A stretch of 64,000 nt of DNA. It comes from Sinonovacula constricta (Eukaryota; Mollusca; Bivalvia; Cardiida; Solecurtidae). How positions within the stretch are numbered: the first letter of the stretch is position 1; the number at the start of each line of letters is the position of its first letter. A program made the position numbers and the translations under genes. This document shows positions 50,715 to 63,590 of this stretch, piece by piece. Below the pieces are notes generated by a model, which searched no databases, was not told the DNA's origin, and was given only the letters and a program-made list of their open reading frames with translations. Location: assembly GCA_007844125.1 (NCBI GenBank), contig CM017567.1, positions 9,646,957 to 9,710,956 on the forward strand. The letters run 5' to 3'.

Positions 50715-51010
50715 GTTCCGGAATCAAAGTCACATTTGATCTTGATACTGGGTTTAAAAGTGCAAAAATGTTTGTTATGTTGATTCCAATTGGAAGAATT
50801 AATTATATTCTCTGTTTACAAAGATTTTAAACAAACGTTTGTGATTAATCATGATTTCGTTGTGTGCAAAGTTTCGTCGTATTAACAAATACACAAACGT
50901 GTGCGTGAAGACAAAGAAAATAAATTGACTGAAGTAAAAATGTATTATTGTTTCATTTTCTTAGTTTCTTCCGCCAAAAGATAAAATTGTTGAGGGCTAA
51001 TAGTAAGACA
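50715..51010 (+). repeat. Old duplicate block X2
   Basis: Diverged relative of 49866-50170 in the same orientation: GATCTTGATACTGGGTTTAA near 50738, GACTGAAGTAAAAATG near 50928 and TTCCGCCAAAAGATAAAATT near 50969. The ATG and donor-like site seen after X1 are not preserved. Confidence 0.45.
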
Positions 51011-51109
51011 ATTTATGTTATTTTTAATGTTCGATGTGAGTTATGTTTTCTTATCCTTTACACAAGATGACTATAGCTAATTGGGTTTAAACATTAGCAT
51101 CAATGACAA

Positions 51110-51272
51110 AATCAATCATATGATCCTGACACCGGGCCAATCAGTCGTGGAACAACATTATATTCGCTTAAGCGTTAGCAAGGAAGCTATACCACTACCA
51201 TTATAACAACTTTGGCATGTCGCTGCCTAGGATTGAACCCGGGCCTCTACCGGTTGCGCTACTACAAGTGGT
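51110..51272 (-). repeat. tRNA-headed SINE, decayed, minus strand
   Basis: On the minus strand: GTAGCGCAACCGGTAGAGGC (box A region), a shortened spacer, then GGGTTCAATCC (complement of 51230-51240, box B). A body with GACATGCCAAAGTTG and GGTAGTGGTATAGCTTCC leads to GGCCCGGTGTCAGGATC. The distance between boxes is too short for a tRNA gene, so this is a SINE with a deletion in the head. Confidence 0.65.
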
Positions 51273-52000
51273 CAATTTTCGTATTGTTTAAGTATTGACA
51301 AATATCTAGAAAACGCAAAAACTGTCTTTAATACAATATGCTTTTTGAGAGAAACAGTATGCACCTTTTCTATTCCGATTAGAAACTAAACATCAGAACT
51401 CTGGACTTATAACGACAAATGTCAGAGATAAAACATTTAGTTTGAAAGTTTTCTTTCTTGTTTTACACTTTTAACGATGCATGTTGATGACTATTGCAAA
51501 ACCTATGAACATGTTTTGTATGTTTTATATGTCAGCAGCTTCACTTACAACTGTACATGTAGGACGGCATTCTGAAGGATGTTTACAGCAACTGTTTGAA
51601 ATAATAATCTCGTGTTAGTGTAATATAGACCTTAAGGTAATTTTGTTTATACATGTAGATAAATAAAAACTGCAAAGGTTTCTGCAGTATTGTCATTTTT
51701 ATGTACAACCAGTATCATTCAAAATCAAATTATCTCTTGTTCTTTTTATATTTGAGGACAGTTATCAATTATGCAACACAGTCTACAGAGTGCAGTAAGT
51801 TGCCATCGATAAAATGCAACTCATTTAAATATTTCACGTAATGAACTGTGTCTGATGTTCACACGATTCCCATTTTTGTCTGGAAATATCTACGAGAAAT
51901 ATTCATTTCCTGTAACTATTACCCTGTCATCAAAAGTGCCATTGTTGTGGGAGAAATGTTGGACGAAATCCATAGATAAAGCTTCCGGGCTCTAATAAAA

Positions 52001-52108
52001 ATGACGTGTATGTGTAATGGAGTGGTTATTGTAGCATTTCTCGCTGCAGCTGCCCTGTCTGTAAGCAATATAAACTCGCGACTATTTGCGGATATACCTT
52101 TTCGTTAA
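52001..52108 (+). CDS. Candidate signal-peptide first exon or very small secreted peptide
   Basis: ATG at 52001 follows AAAA, a favourable animal start context. The first 20 codons give MTCMCNGVVIVAFLAAAALS, a short N-region and a strongly hydrophobic run ending in small residues, as in a secretory signal peptide. GTAAGC at 52061 is a good splice donor, giving a phase-0 first exon of 60 bp. If not spliced, the frame continues 15 more codons to TAA at 52106-52108. No downstream exon could be identified before the family B copy at 52272. It may be a chance hydrophobic frame; the rest of any gene would lie in DNA I cannot resolve. Confidence 0.3.
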   Translation: MTCMCNGVVIVAFLAAAALSVSNINSRLFADIPFR

Positions 52109-52271
52109 TACAAAAAGGTAATACATTGTAGACTTTTGTTTTAATAAATTGTTTGAATACGTATCTACACGATAGTTTTCATAGAAAATATGTTGTTTTG
52201 AACCTTAAGCGCAACTTGTCGACAAAGTACCGAATATAGATTAAAAATCAAATAATCTCAATAAATTTTCA

Positions 52272-53205
52272 GATCTCTTTACAAAACTTATCGGAAAATT
52301 TATTGCCAACGCTTACAACCCGGAAATCCTTCGCTGTACTGTATTGCTAGCAATTGACCCTTTTACTGCAACTTGCATTGCTTTTAAATTACACGATGAC
52401 CGGTCGTTAAGACTATATAAAAACAGTGACTTAAAGCCATAATTGGAAAGCACTGTTGGATTTCTGTCTCTTTTTCTCTCCAGTCGGCACTTTATATAGG
52501 TGAGACAGTTTAAGCAGTCTTTATGTCCTTTACGGGAGATTTCAAAGTCAATTGCGGATAAATCCTAGGCTATTTATGATATGTTATTTGAATATCATTA
52601 TCTATTTAGTCCTCACACTACTGCATTTTGTTTTGTCGGTTTGTGTTGTTTTCTAATATTCGATGATTTATTTCGTGGTTTTTAAACTTCACTTTTGACA
52701 CTTCTGACTCATGACGTCATGCGTTTTTGTGTGACGCCCTTTAATTGTTCTTATTATATGCCATCACTTGGGCGTTTTTATCTGCTCTCTCATTGTGAAC
52801 TTTTAGTTTGCCGAGGCTTTTATCTACTGTACATATTGTACATGGGTTGATTATTTGTTTATTATATTGCTAGTTATTTTGTCTGTATATTAGTTAATTT
52901 TATCAATATTAACTCCCTATGCATGGGCTTACTGTTAGTCGTCTCACTTTGATAGGATATTTTAATTTATGTTCAACGTTTGTTTGATAAAAAAACCTTC
53001 AGGAAATGCGAGGTTGGAGCGCTCTACAAACCGGGTTTAAGCACCTCATTTTGCAGAATGACCGTTCCAAGGCGGTAACTGATGGATTTTCTTTCTGTGT
53101 GTTATGTCTCGTTTCTGTGTTTTTGTCACTGTTACATTTATCCTTTTTGCCTTTATAGAGGTAGTTTAGATTTAAATATCTGTAGTAATTCTTATTGGCC
53201 CTTGT
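52272..53205 (+). mobile_element. Family B retroelement, 5'-truncated copy
   Basis: Begins at CTCTTTACAAAACTTATCGG, equivalent to the post-RT part of the copy at 23060. It then has TTACACGATGACCGGTC, GCCGAGGCTTTTATCTACTG and a near-complete core (GCGAGGTTGGAGCGCTCTAC, GACCGTTCCAAGGCGGTAAC). The B tail ends near 53205 and is more diverged than elsewhere. No RT motifs remain. Confidence 0.8.
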
Positions 53206-53289
53206 GATAATACGTATGCAGACTATTTTGTCATATAAAATTAAGTTTACAATAAATATTCAATATATTCTACATATTTTTTGTTCGCG

Positions 53290-53530
53290 CAATAGAATGT
53301 GAACTTTTTGTTTTCTATTTTATTCATATGGCTTCGTTTGGTTGGCATTAGAATGTCAGAAAGTATCTTCAGGTAACCATCAAACTTCTGAAAATATCGC
53401 TGTGTCACATCACATCTGTCATTTCTTTAAGAATGAATTGAACATCCATATATACAGATTTAGGAACGTTGTTAATATCTACGTGCAAAAAGTTAAGTTA
53501 CTGCTATCTGGTAGGTAACGTAGGCGATAA
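53290..53530 (+). repeat. Old duplicate block X3 (related to 50238-50480)
   Basis: GCAATAGAATGTGAACTTTT, CTTCAGGTAACCATCAA and GTTACTGCTATCTGGTAGG follow the same order as counterparts in 50238-50480. It is diverged and contains stops in the frame that is open in the relative. Confidence 0.45.
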
Positions 53531-54739
53531 ACGTATGTAAATTTGTATTTAAGAATAATATGATATATTAACTGCAAAAAAAAACACAACCTTTGTCTAA
53601 ATTTTAAAAATGATTAAGACAGGAAAGCATAAACTAAAACTGTCTGATATGTATTGAACTGTCAGGGTTTTACTTACATTATACAATCCTTTAACCCCGG
53701 AACAGACGTAATTAGCTAGTCAGTAAACTACACTCGAACTGTGCTCAGTTACAGATGAGTTCATAAAAGAACGGTATAATACGTACTATTGAAAGGGCAA
53801 AAGATTATTTGATAAAACCTTTATTGGTTGAGAATTAGAAGCCAGTGATAGGTTTACTATGACTTAACAAAGCCACAAGCAGTAAATCGACTTTCAATAC
53901 GTCTAGTTTTACCTGACTTGAAAATGTCATCGCGTTTTAAAAAAGTGTATATGAATTATTTATTAAAATTACAAATAGTTTGAAATGTGTATCTTATAGA
54001 AACAATCGTTATTTAAACCCTTACACGACTTAAGTTCAGTAAATTTGTGAACAAAACTTCAAGATAACGACAGTCTTGAACGACGTGTATATTTATCAGC
54101 TACGACATTAGGACATTAACTTTATTTGAAATTAAACAAACATGTACATGTGTTCAATAATATATGCTCATCCAATGGATTAAAAATATGCTCTTTGAAG
54201 TAAAATTGAAGTGTTTTGGTGTACATGAAAGCTCAATTAAGAGAAAGAAATTTCATGCATAATCATGACGAAACAAAAATGTTTACGCTAGAAATATCTA
54301 AAAATATGACACCTTCCATTTGTATACTGTGTAAATGTGAAAACAGTACATGTGGTTGCATACAAGGCAATCACCGTTTAGACTGGTAAACTGGCCTAAA
54401 TTAAGCATTGACCTTGATCATCCCGCGCCTTTAACACGTCCTGATTTTAGCACTTTTAAAGTTATAGTTATTTAATATTTTGACAGTTTTTTTGTGCATT
54501 AAAGATTAATTTCATGTATGATTTAAGTAAACGTTACAGTATTGTCAAATACAATGCGGCTCTTCTCCCAGGATTTCGACTCAGGTTTGCGATTTACATA
54601 AGCCGCAATGTGTACAATGTCCGTTGTCAGAACAGTGCTACTGGGCGTATTTTATGCCATGTAAAAATGATTGTTTTGTCAGGAAACTTACAATTATTTG
54701 TGTTTCTAGAACTCGAATTGTAGTTTGTGTCACTGTTGT
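53531..54739. other. Intergenic DNA, nothing recognised
   Basis: AT-rich; no supported feature. Confidence 0.4.
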
Positions 54740-54830
54740 TGTTGTTTTTTCAATGTGTATGTGTGTTGGTTTGTTTGTTTTATTTGTTTGTGTGTGTGTC
54801 TGTGCGCGCGCGTGAGTGTGTGTGTGTGCA
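54740..54830. repeat. TG-rich low-complexity tract
   Basis: Impure GT/TTG repeats with a short GCGCGCG segment near 54805 and a TG run to about 54828. Confidence 0.8.
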
Positions 54831-55839
54831 TGTTCTTACATTCTTTTCGCCACGACATCGTCACTTCACATCAACAATAACTCAGTGAAAACTTAATGTC
54901 CAAATTCTTACATTCTTATATTTGCTAACTCGAGACAATGGGCGCCTTGTGGAGCAGTAGACTGTACTCACATTTCACGCAACATGATTCATTCAAAAAA
55001 GGCTGGCACATGTAGCAAATACTACAGCTCCACTTCAATACGTATACACATGCCGGACAAAAGCAGGAATATGTCCTGGCGCAAGGTACTGTTTAGAATC
55101 ATGTCTTTGCTGAATACTGAAAAATCTAATGAATCTGAGATAAACAGTCTTGAGAAAACTGAGACAATGTTGTTTTTCATGGATGCGATCATTCGGTAAT
55201 ATTGCATATCAGGTAAAATAATTATCTGTTTAAGTCTGATATTACTATAAAATACTACGAAGCACTTTGAAAAATGGTGCATTTCTATTCTACGTGTTGT
55301 TTCCCTAATTCACAATATTTTCTTTTCATTTGGCATAATTAAGTGCTATGTCTGATTTTGATAACACGGCGGTCTGGCCACAACTACATGTATGCATGTA
55401 ACAATGGTCTTTATAAAACGAACATCCATCTCCTAGGTAACCGACGCGTCAGCAGTAACAGGCGGAAAATATAACAATCCAGTTGCAAAAAACGTTTTAA
55501 TTTTATAGGAGTCCTGATGCTTTATCTGTGGATTTGCAATATATTTACAAAGAGTAAAGATGCATGTCATACAAGAACAATAGTTGTAGAGGATTCATTT
55601 TCCCGTTGATGCTGTTTGGATTCCAAGAGCAAATTTTACAAAGCGGTTTTACTGCTGAGGTAACATTTAATATTGAAGTTGAAAAGTTTTAGTAGTGACT
55701 AGTCACAATATAACAACAACTGACACAATATTTACATTTCAAATGTTTACTGCTGCAATGAACTATACATAAAATTACGTTAATTTCTAGATAAACTACT
55801 TGTGACGCAGACACTGCACGCTTGCATTCCTCATTGCTG

Positions 55840-55910
55840 ATTGACTAGGTGGGCGGCGCTTTAACTACTGACTTTTTAAATGAATGAAAGTAAACATGAC
55901 GTCAACATAA
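55840..55910. promoter_or_regulatory. GC-box and CRE-like sites, possible promoter
   Basis: GGGCGG at 55851-55856 (GC-box-like) and a perfect TGACGTCA (cyclic-AMP-response-type palindrome) at 55898-55905 lie within 55 bp, in a stretch GC-richer than its surroundings. No downstream transcription unit is identified, so this is only a motif cluster. Confidence 0.2.
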
Positions 55911-58900
55911 GGTCAGGCGTATTTGTAAAACATTTTCACAGCGTCTCATGGCCGGAATGTATTTAGGGAGCTAGATTATGAAAATTCATCCAATAGACAT
56001 AATCGAAGTGATAAAAATGGAAAATGTATGTTTCTGCATTGAGGAAAATGAAATAACAAAATCATCGAAGTTGTGCTGATAACTGGCATGTTGTCATACT
56101 CCTTAGTCAAAGGCACAATATTGTAAAATATAGTTTCGGGAAATGATGCCGAAGTTGTGTGTGAATGAAGAAGTTACTTAATATGGTTGTCTGCTTAATA
56201 ATAGATCACAACCTAGATGGAAACTTGAATTAAGATTAGCAACAAATTGCTAATGACTTACTAATTAAGTCAGTTACGAAGAAAACAGAATTAGTTGCGA
56301 TTGTGGTGCATTGCAGATATTGCTATCGTCTTACTATCACACTTAGCTTGTAAATTTTATAAAACATATAATATATATCGATATTTTCATACTGAAGTTA
56401 TCAAATTAGTGGCCATTTACGTGTTTTATTGTACCAGAATATATGCCTGATTTCCATACAATCATTGTATTAATCATGTTGAACAGACTCTTAAATCATT
56501 AATAGAATGCGTTATTTTTAAACCTGATGAATTTACATTTTTACGACTATATTAATTTTAAAATTGGCATTTAGTTAGTTAATTTATACAAATCAAATAC
56601 GTTAAGGCTTTTTCAAGTCAGAAAGACGGAAGCGTCTTTAATAACATAGCTTGCAAGAAAACGTGAATATACACACTTGTATGAATCTATTATTGCAAAC
56701 CAACCAACTGTAACTGAAAAGGGGGGAATTAAGTGCTAAATATAACCCCAGTGTCGTGTTTTATATAACAATTATGTAAACTTTAAAATACACCAATTAT
56801 TATCCAAGCTTTAGAAAATCTCCTAGAGCAAGCTAAACGCCTTTCTTAGGATTGAACAAAAACAAACGTGATTTAGTTACTTATACTTATTGATATTCAC
56901 AAAGTCATCACCTGAGAGAGCTCTTTTATAATAAAGAATACAGAAATTCGAGAATATATCTCAGTTCCAAGTTTCTTCCACAAAAAGTAACTTTATCCGC
57001 AGTGTTTCTTCGATAGTTGAATAGCAGTTACTTAGTGTTTATAGTAGGCAAAACGCTGTTTTTATCAAATAGAGTCTTTACAAATCTGTAGCCAATCGAG
57101 ATAATGTTATAGACGAGAAAAGTGTAAACAAAGGGAACCAAGAATGTCGTCAGACAGTGCTCTTTAAATATTTAAAACTTCCAATAAATTTATTTTTATG
57201 CCTGAATATGTGTTTGCCACGATCGGAAAATAATATCATAACCTACTTCAAATTTGCTTTTTATCTTTTCGAATTATTTAAATGCATTTTTTGTAACTTT
57301 CCAATTCTTTCTTTCATATGTTATTAGCTACTGTGATAATAGTTAAAGATAACAAAATATGTGCTGTTATATTATATTTACTGAGATAATTACTTTTCGT
57401 TATCACAACAGTTCACAATGTAGGAATGCGATGACTGTATTTTGCCACTGCGGAGTACATATAAAAGCTTAATATAAGAATTCTGGTTTGGAAAAAGCAT
57501 GGTTTTCCATTAGAAGATTTTAAAATTTCTTTATGAGAGCGTAGGTTTGTGCTTGTAAAGCTTAAGCTATCTTAATATTCCTTTCAGAAACAAAACAGTT
57601 TTAAGATAATTACGAAATAAGATAAAATTACTGTCAAAGAAACGACAAGTATCAGCACGAAAACTTTATATATTGAGATTGGAACTGTTTGTTTGTGTGC
57701 TTTTAGGCACAAATAAATCGTTGAAGTTGTAATGGAAAGATCGGATCGATCGCTTGCTTCATGATGTAATTTGATTCTGTCTATGTAACTTGACCATGAA
57801 CACTGTTATATATTTTATAATTGATTTCATCTTTCTTATAACGGACTTGTGTGTTAGGTTGATATTAAGGATAACATTCTTGACAGACAACATTCTGTGT
57901 ATAGAAATGTCATCTTTGTCTAGTTGGGGTTTTGATAGCAAGATAGTATTCGTCTGCCTAGGGGAACCTTTTTATATAATAAGAATTTATAACTTCAAAT
58001 AACGAACAGACGTACAAGTTAAATATCAAAAATCTTATCTGATACAGAAAAGAACGCATTAGTTTAATACTCGAGATAGGTGCCATTCATTGTAGGGTTC
58101 GGTTGACAGCGTTTTTAAATATTAAAAACTAGTGTTGGTGTAAATAAGGATGCTGAGGAAAGGGTTAGTTTTGTTTTGGTAAGCATTCACATTTAACTAA
58201 CATATTAATTTGCACTAAAAATACTCCTAATTAAAATTTATTGGCAAAATCGACGCATCTAAACACGTTTGACAAAGTGACCTTCATTTAAAAAGTGCAA
58301 CAAAAAACAATTTACTGTTCACAACTTTGCAACTGATTAAAATTATATCTCAACCGTGTCACAAGAATAATTGTGCATAGTTATACCATTGTCATACCAA
58401 CTTCTTCACATCAAATAGGGCATTATGCAGTGCTTGTCATATTTGATATCTGTAATCACAATATATAATAAGTAAAATAATATATGCTCTGCTTAGATAC
58501 CTACTTACTCTCAAATTACAGGTATTTGTCTGGCTAATTTAAGCTAACGATACAATGCATGATCGCATCGACGTGTTCCCGAAGAAATTGACCATGCAAC
58601 TCTCAAAATTAACGCTAATGCTAGCGATCGATTTGCTAGTAGAAAACGAACAAAGGGCTGTTATTTATTTATAGTATTTCTTCCTCTACGTTGCAGATAA
58701 AGCGGATTGACTTGGTTCTGTTGCAACGAGGTAAGATAGGCAAACAATAAACAACACACAACAACTCGCCAACGGTAATGATCAAAGCGCTGAAAGCGAT
58801 GTGTAGGCGGTGTAAGATTTTACATTGTAAGCGATAAAAGGTATACAAATAATGGTCTTTTTACATTTACAACAGGTATGCGATTGCAATGGAAAGCAGG

Positions 58901-59927
58901 TAAGTCTTCAGCTTCAGAAGTACAACCTTTCCTAAATATAGATAATACATTGTGAAAAAAGTCAACATGCAGACCGTTACAAGTTACAAACGATTATATA
59001 AATTTGTTATTTTAAGCATACATTTATTTAATGAGATTGTATTTTAATTGAAATTATGTCTAAAACATCTGCTCTTAAGTGCAACCGTACGCGATAAGAC
59101 TGCGTTGAATTCAAATGTAACCACATTTATTAGTAAGTCGGTAGACCAACTGTAGCAATCGGTCCTCGACGATTTCTTTGATTTATTTTGTCAACACTAC
59201 ATCCCTTTGATCTGAATCTAACTCCCGAACGCAGAAGGCCCAGCGCGGGATATTGCATATCATGACTTAAATAACAATGAATAACAAAGGGAACTCTCGT
59301 TGGAATAACATTGTTGTCCCGCCTTTTGTCCCTTAATTCACTAAGTAAAACCTGAGTGAATCTGAATTTCAAATGTTCATGTTTTCCAAAAATCAACTGA
59401 ATTGACAAAACTTAGTGAAGAATCTGCATCAATAAACTAAGTATTATCATTTAGTCTATTATATAACATCACGAGAAATATTGTATATTTGAAAGCATTG
59501 TTTCAAGGCTATCGACGGAAAACAACCCCAAGTATGGATTTCCTCAAATAACGTTATTCATCCGAGGGGATTTCTTTGTCTGTTTTATCTTGTGGTAATG
59601 GTTTCTGGACTACATCCATGCTTGATCGATGATCAATTATATTTTAAAGACTTGGTACAATACACATAAATACAGACTGGAAATACGATTACTGAACATT
59701 AACAACAATAGATAATAAGAAATTATATTATGGTCAATAATAAACAGTGAAAGTATAAAACCTTTAGGGGTTAATTAACTGGTCATGGAAAGCGATATGA
59801 TACCCTCAAAGTTAAAGTAAATATATTGCAAGTATTTTATGTACATAAACTGTGATCTGTGCTACGACGGAGCAGTTTGGTCCTGTTCGAAATAAACCAT
59901 ACTAGTACCACTTTATATAAGGATTCA

Positions 59928-60033
59928 GGGGCATCCGTGGCGCAGTGGTAGAGTCGCCGACTTGTAACCCCTCTGTCGGATCAAAATGGCTACATGTGAG
60001 AAGGCCTTTCGGCTGACCTGTGGTGGAATTATA
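59928..60033 (+). repeat. tRNA-headed SINE, 5' part, in duplication copy 2
   Basis: Counterpart of 42250-42352: GGGGCATCCGTGGCGCAGTG with box A TGGCGCAGTGG (59938-59948). Same truncation as copy 1, so it was inherited through the duplication. Confidence 0.7.
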
Positions 60034-60773
60034 AATTAAATTCTTGACATAACGAATTAAGCTCGCTACTTTACTATATCATTACATTTGAATACGTGTA
60101 AATTCAACTACTTCGAGTCATTTGAAATATATATATTGCGTTGCTTCATGACATTCATGATATAATCAGCGTTTTCTCTTTGAAATCGGCAATGCAACTC
60201 TCATTGTTTCTGCTGATGCTAATGATCGATCCGCCGTACTTTAGTTGAAATGCACCAAGAATGACGCAGAGCGATTGTTGGAATGCTCGATCTATATCAA
60301 TTTCGCCCCTATCATGGTGTTGTGCCTAGATAAATAAATCTATACATTGTCACATTGTTTAGTTCAGCTCATTAATATCCCCGGGATAATTTTAATCATG
60401 TAGGAATTACTATTAGAATTAGTAAAACATCTAATCCATCGTCGGGAAAAGTTCTTATCATGCAACAAACTGCATGACATGTATACTACTTGAATGTAAA
60501 ACTACCTGAAATGCATATACGCATCGCAAGCTTGCTATAAAGCATTTTACAAGTAAACGTTTTGATTTACGTAGAGCTAGAACACTGATAAGAACAAGAG
60601 AGCCAGGGATTTTGTCGAGATATTTCATGAGAAACATTTACTAGCAGTCATTTGGTTAAAAAATATGCTAAAAAGACATAATTATATAACTCAGATTTTA
60701 TTACATGTCCCTAACGTAAAAATGAAACTTTAGTCTAGTAAAGAGTTTTCTAAGTAAAATATAAAAAGAAAAC

Positions 60774-61334
60774 GGCTGTTTAATTGGTAAAACATTTGTT
60801 TCATAATTAGAACCGCGGCTGTGTCATTGGTAAAACATTTATTTCATAATTTGAACCGCGGCTGTGTCATTGGTAAAACATTTGTTTCATAATTTGAACC
60901 GCGGCTGTGTCATTGGTTAAACATTTGTTTCATAATTTGAACCGCGGCTGTCATTGGTAAAACATTTGTTTCATAATTTGAACCGCGGCTGTGTCATTGG
61001 TAAAACATTTGTTTCATAATTTGAACCGCGGCTATGTTATTGGTAAAATATTTGTTTTATAATTTGAACCGAGGCTGTGTCATTGGTAGAACATTTGTTT
61101 CATAATTTGAACCTCGGCTATGTTATTAGTAAAATATTTGTTTCATAATTTTAACCGCGGCTATGTTATTGGAAAAAAACATTTGTTTTTCATAATTTGA
61201 ACCGCGGCTGTGTTATTGGTCAATCATTTGTTTCATAATTTGAACCGCGGCTGTGTCATTTGTCAAACATTTGTTTCATAATTAGAACTGCGGCTGTGTC
61301 ATTGGTAGAACATTTGTTTCATAATTTGAACCGT
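60774..61334. repeat. 43-bp minisatellite, 13 units (copy 2)
   Basis: Same unit and same count (13) as in copy 1. Units here are more uniform and mostly keep CCGCGG. Units 7-9 have CCGAGG, CCTCGG or ATGTTATT variants, and one unit has an AAAA insertion. Confidence 0.93.
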
Positions 61335-63590
61335 TAAGATCGTTTGGTCAACTTACACGTAATAAGTTCATACCTGTGATCAGATAATATTGTTATTCAA
61401 TGCAAATTTACATTTATATGCGAAGCCTGACATCACAAAGTTTGTTCAATTAATAATTATTACACGCTTTGGCCAAGCCGTAAACTATTCATTTGTATGG
61501 ACATGAGAGGGTTGGCGAGGAAGTTAAAGAACGTCATGTTTGTGGTTTTGTGTACATGTTTGATTCTCCATGAAGTATTGATATATAAAATCCAGATACC
61601 ATTTACTTAGGCGTATGTCACATGACCCTTTTATCAGGTTACGCTTATTCAGAGACAATCCGTGGGGACATCAGCAAATTGGATTATGTAAATTATTACT
61701 TGTATAATGTTTCAAGCACAAAGCAAATTGATCTATTTCGAGGACTAGATAATAAAAATTCGCATCGCAAGGGAACGTACAAGTGGAAAATGGGTTAATT
61801 CATCAAACTGGTTAATAGTTCATGCATTGTACATACTATTGTAAATGTACTTTTAAGTTGAATATAAAAATGTGTGTTTTGCGGTGCTATCTTTGAATCA
61901 GTTTGCAGAGTTGAGCATGATAAACCTTGAAATGAATCTCAACGCAAAATATTTTACGGAAGCACACACCCTAACTAGTGATGCAGGACAGCTCCATAAA
62001 CATTAACGTGTACATCTTCAACATGAATGTATCCACGTGTCTCTGCATGCTCTGCACTGCATATCTGGTACATAATGTTATATAACAGGTTCCCTCTAAT
62101 GGCATGTTAGAAATGGTCACTGACTTCTCAGATTGCGATTACGAGGACTAAACACAGTGTTTCCAATAAAGGTAACACACCAATTTTAAAATATTGCCTC
62201 GAGCTTGTGTAGCATTGACTGCGATACATTAATAGTGTATTAGCCCAAGCGGCAACAGTTACGTTAAGTGAGGACTCACTGCCTTCAGAACCATCGTTTT
62301 TTTTCTCAAGACAGACACATATAAGAAGTTTTTGATGCAAGAATGTTAAGTTTGTGCTTTGGTGTAAATCCCATTTAAATGCTTTATTTTGCTCAAATGA
62401 ACAAATCACAAAAACACCGGCATTCTCAAAGACGTTATTTTTTTCTTTTTCATTTAGCTTTAATTTAACATTTAATGATTATGAGCTTGCAAATGTATAA
62501 GCGTTAATAAATAAAGATAAGACAGCAGTGATTCTTTTTATCTCCATGGTTAAAGTATTATGATGAAGTTTTCGTGCAGGAAAATGCGTTCAATCTTGGA
62601 CACATTGTTCAAATTCACTCGATAAGATGAAATATTTACCATGTCTTATTTACAATTGTTTATTTTTACAGAAACAGTTTAGAGAATTCCAAGCAAGTAG
62701 TAAAATGTAACGATGTAACAGTATTCCATATAATTACTGCCTTCTCCCCATTTTTCGTTATTATCTGTATGTCTTTATGTGTTTTTAAATGCCTCTGTCG
62801 CGCTTCCTTTATAACTTAACTATCATAAATATTATATATTATACTTGTTACACTAATGTTAATTGCTTAACTCTTGTTTGATTGTTACATAATAGTGACA
62901 ATTTAGAATCTTCATATTAAATGTAACCAGCCAGTTATGTAGTTTTTTAAAATCCAATCGACAATAGCCGTTTCGGTCCAAGATCACAGCTACTATTCTG
63001 CTATGATTTTTTTTTTCAAGCGATATAATTTTCAACGATGCTCAAGGTAGTTAGCATAGATTTTTTCTTCATTGATATTACTGACTGAAAATAAAGTGGT
63101 AATTGCTCTACATTATTGATGCGGTTCGATACACAAACGTTTGTTAGAACTTTCATTACGTCCTGTGCCAAAGAAGCAATACTAGGCCTGGTCATGACCC
63201 AATATCAATATGCTCATAATCGGTCCAGTTTCGCTGCTTTGTAACGTTATCAATTATTCAGACAATATGCAGTTAAATGCGATAAATTGAATCAAATGAC
63301 AGATCTATTGATACAATCTGGTATATCAAAGATGAAAATTGCAGTAACATAGTGGCATAGAGAAAAATCGATGGTTGAATTGGTTCTCTCGGATGCAATA
63401 TTCAGTCTTTGTTAGGAATGACGCGTTCAACGCTGGCGCTGAATCAAAACTGATCTTGTATTGGGTAATATACATTTAATTACAAGAAATTATTTAAGTT
63501 CTTCCATGACAAAATTGTTCTTATTTAGTTTATGATTGGTTAAGATATATTAAGGAAATTGCCAAAGAATTTAATTGACGTTTGTCACGC

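Larger units (their letters stand above)
56109..63590 (+). repeat. Segmental duplication, copy 2
   Basis: Same order and orientation as 37812-46744, about 18 kb downstream. It lacks the family B insertion of copy 1 and about 220-bp and 820-bp segments, and has about 40 bp extra near 56637. Sequence differences are scattered and include frame-breaking changes in every copy 1 open frame checked, as expected of non-coding DNA. Confidence 0.93.
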
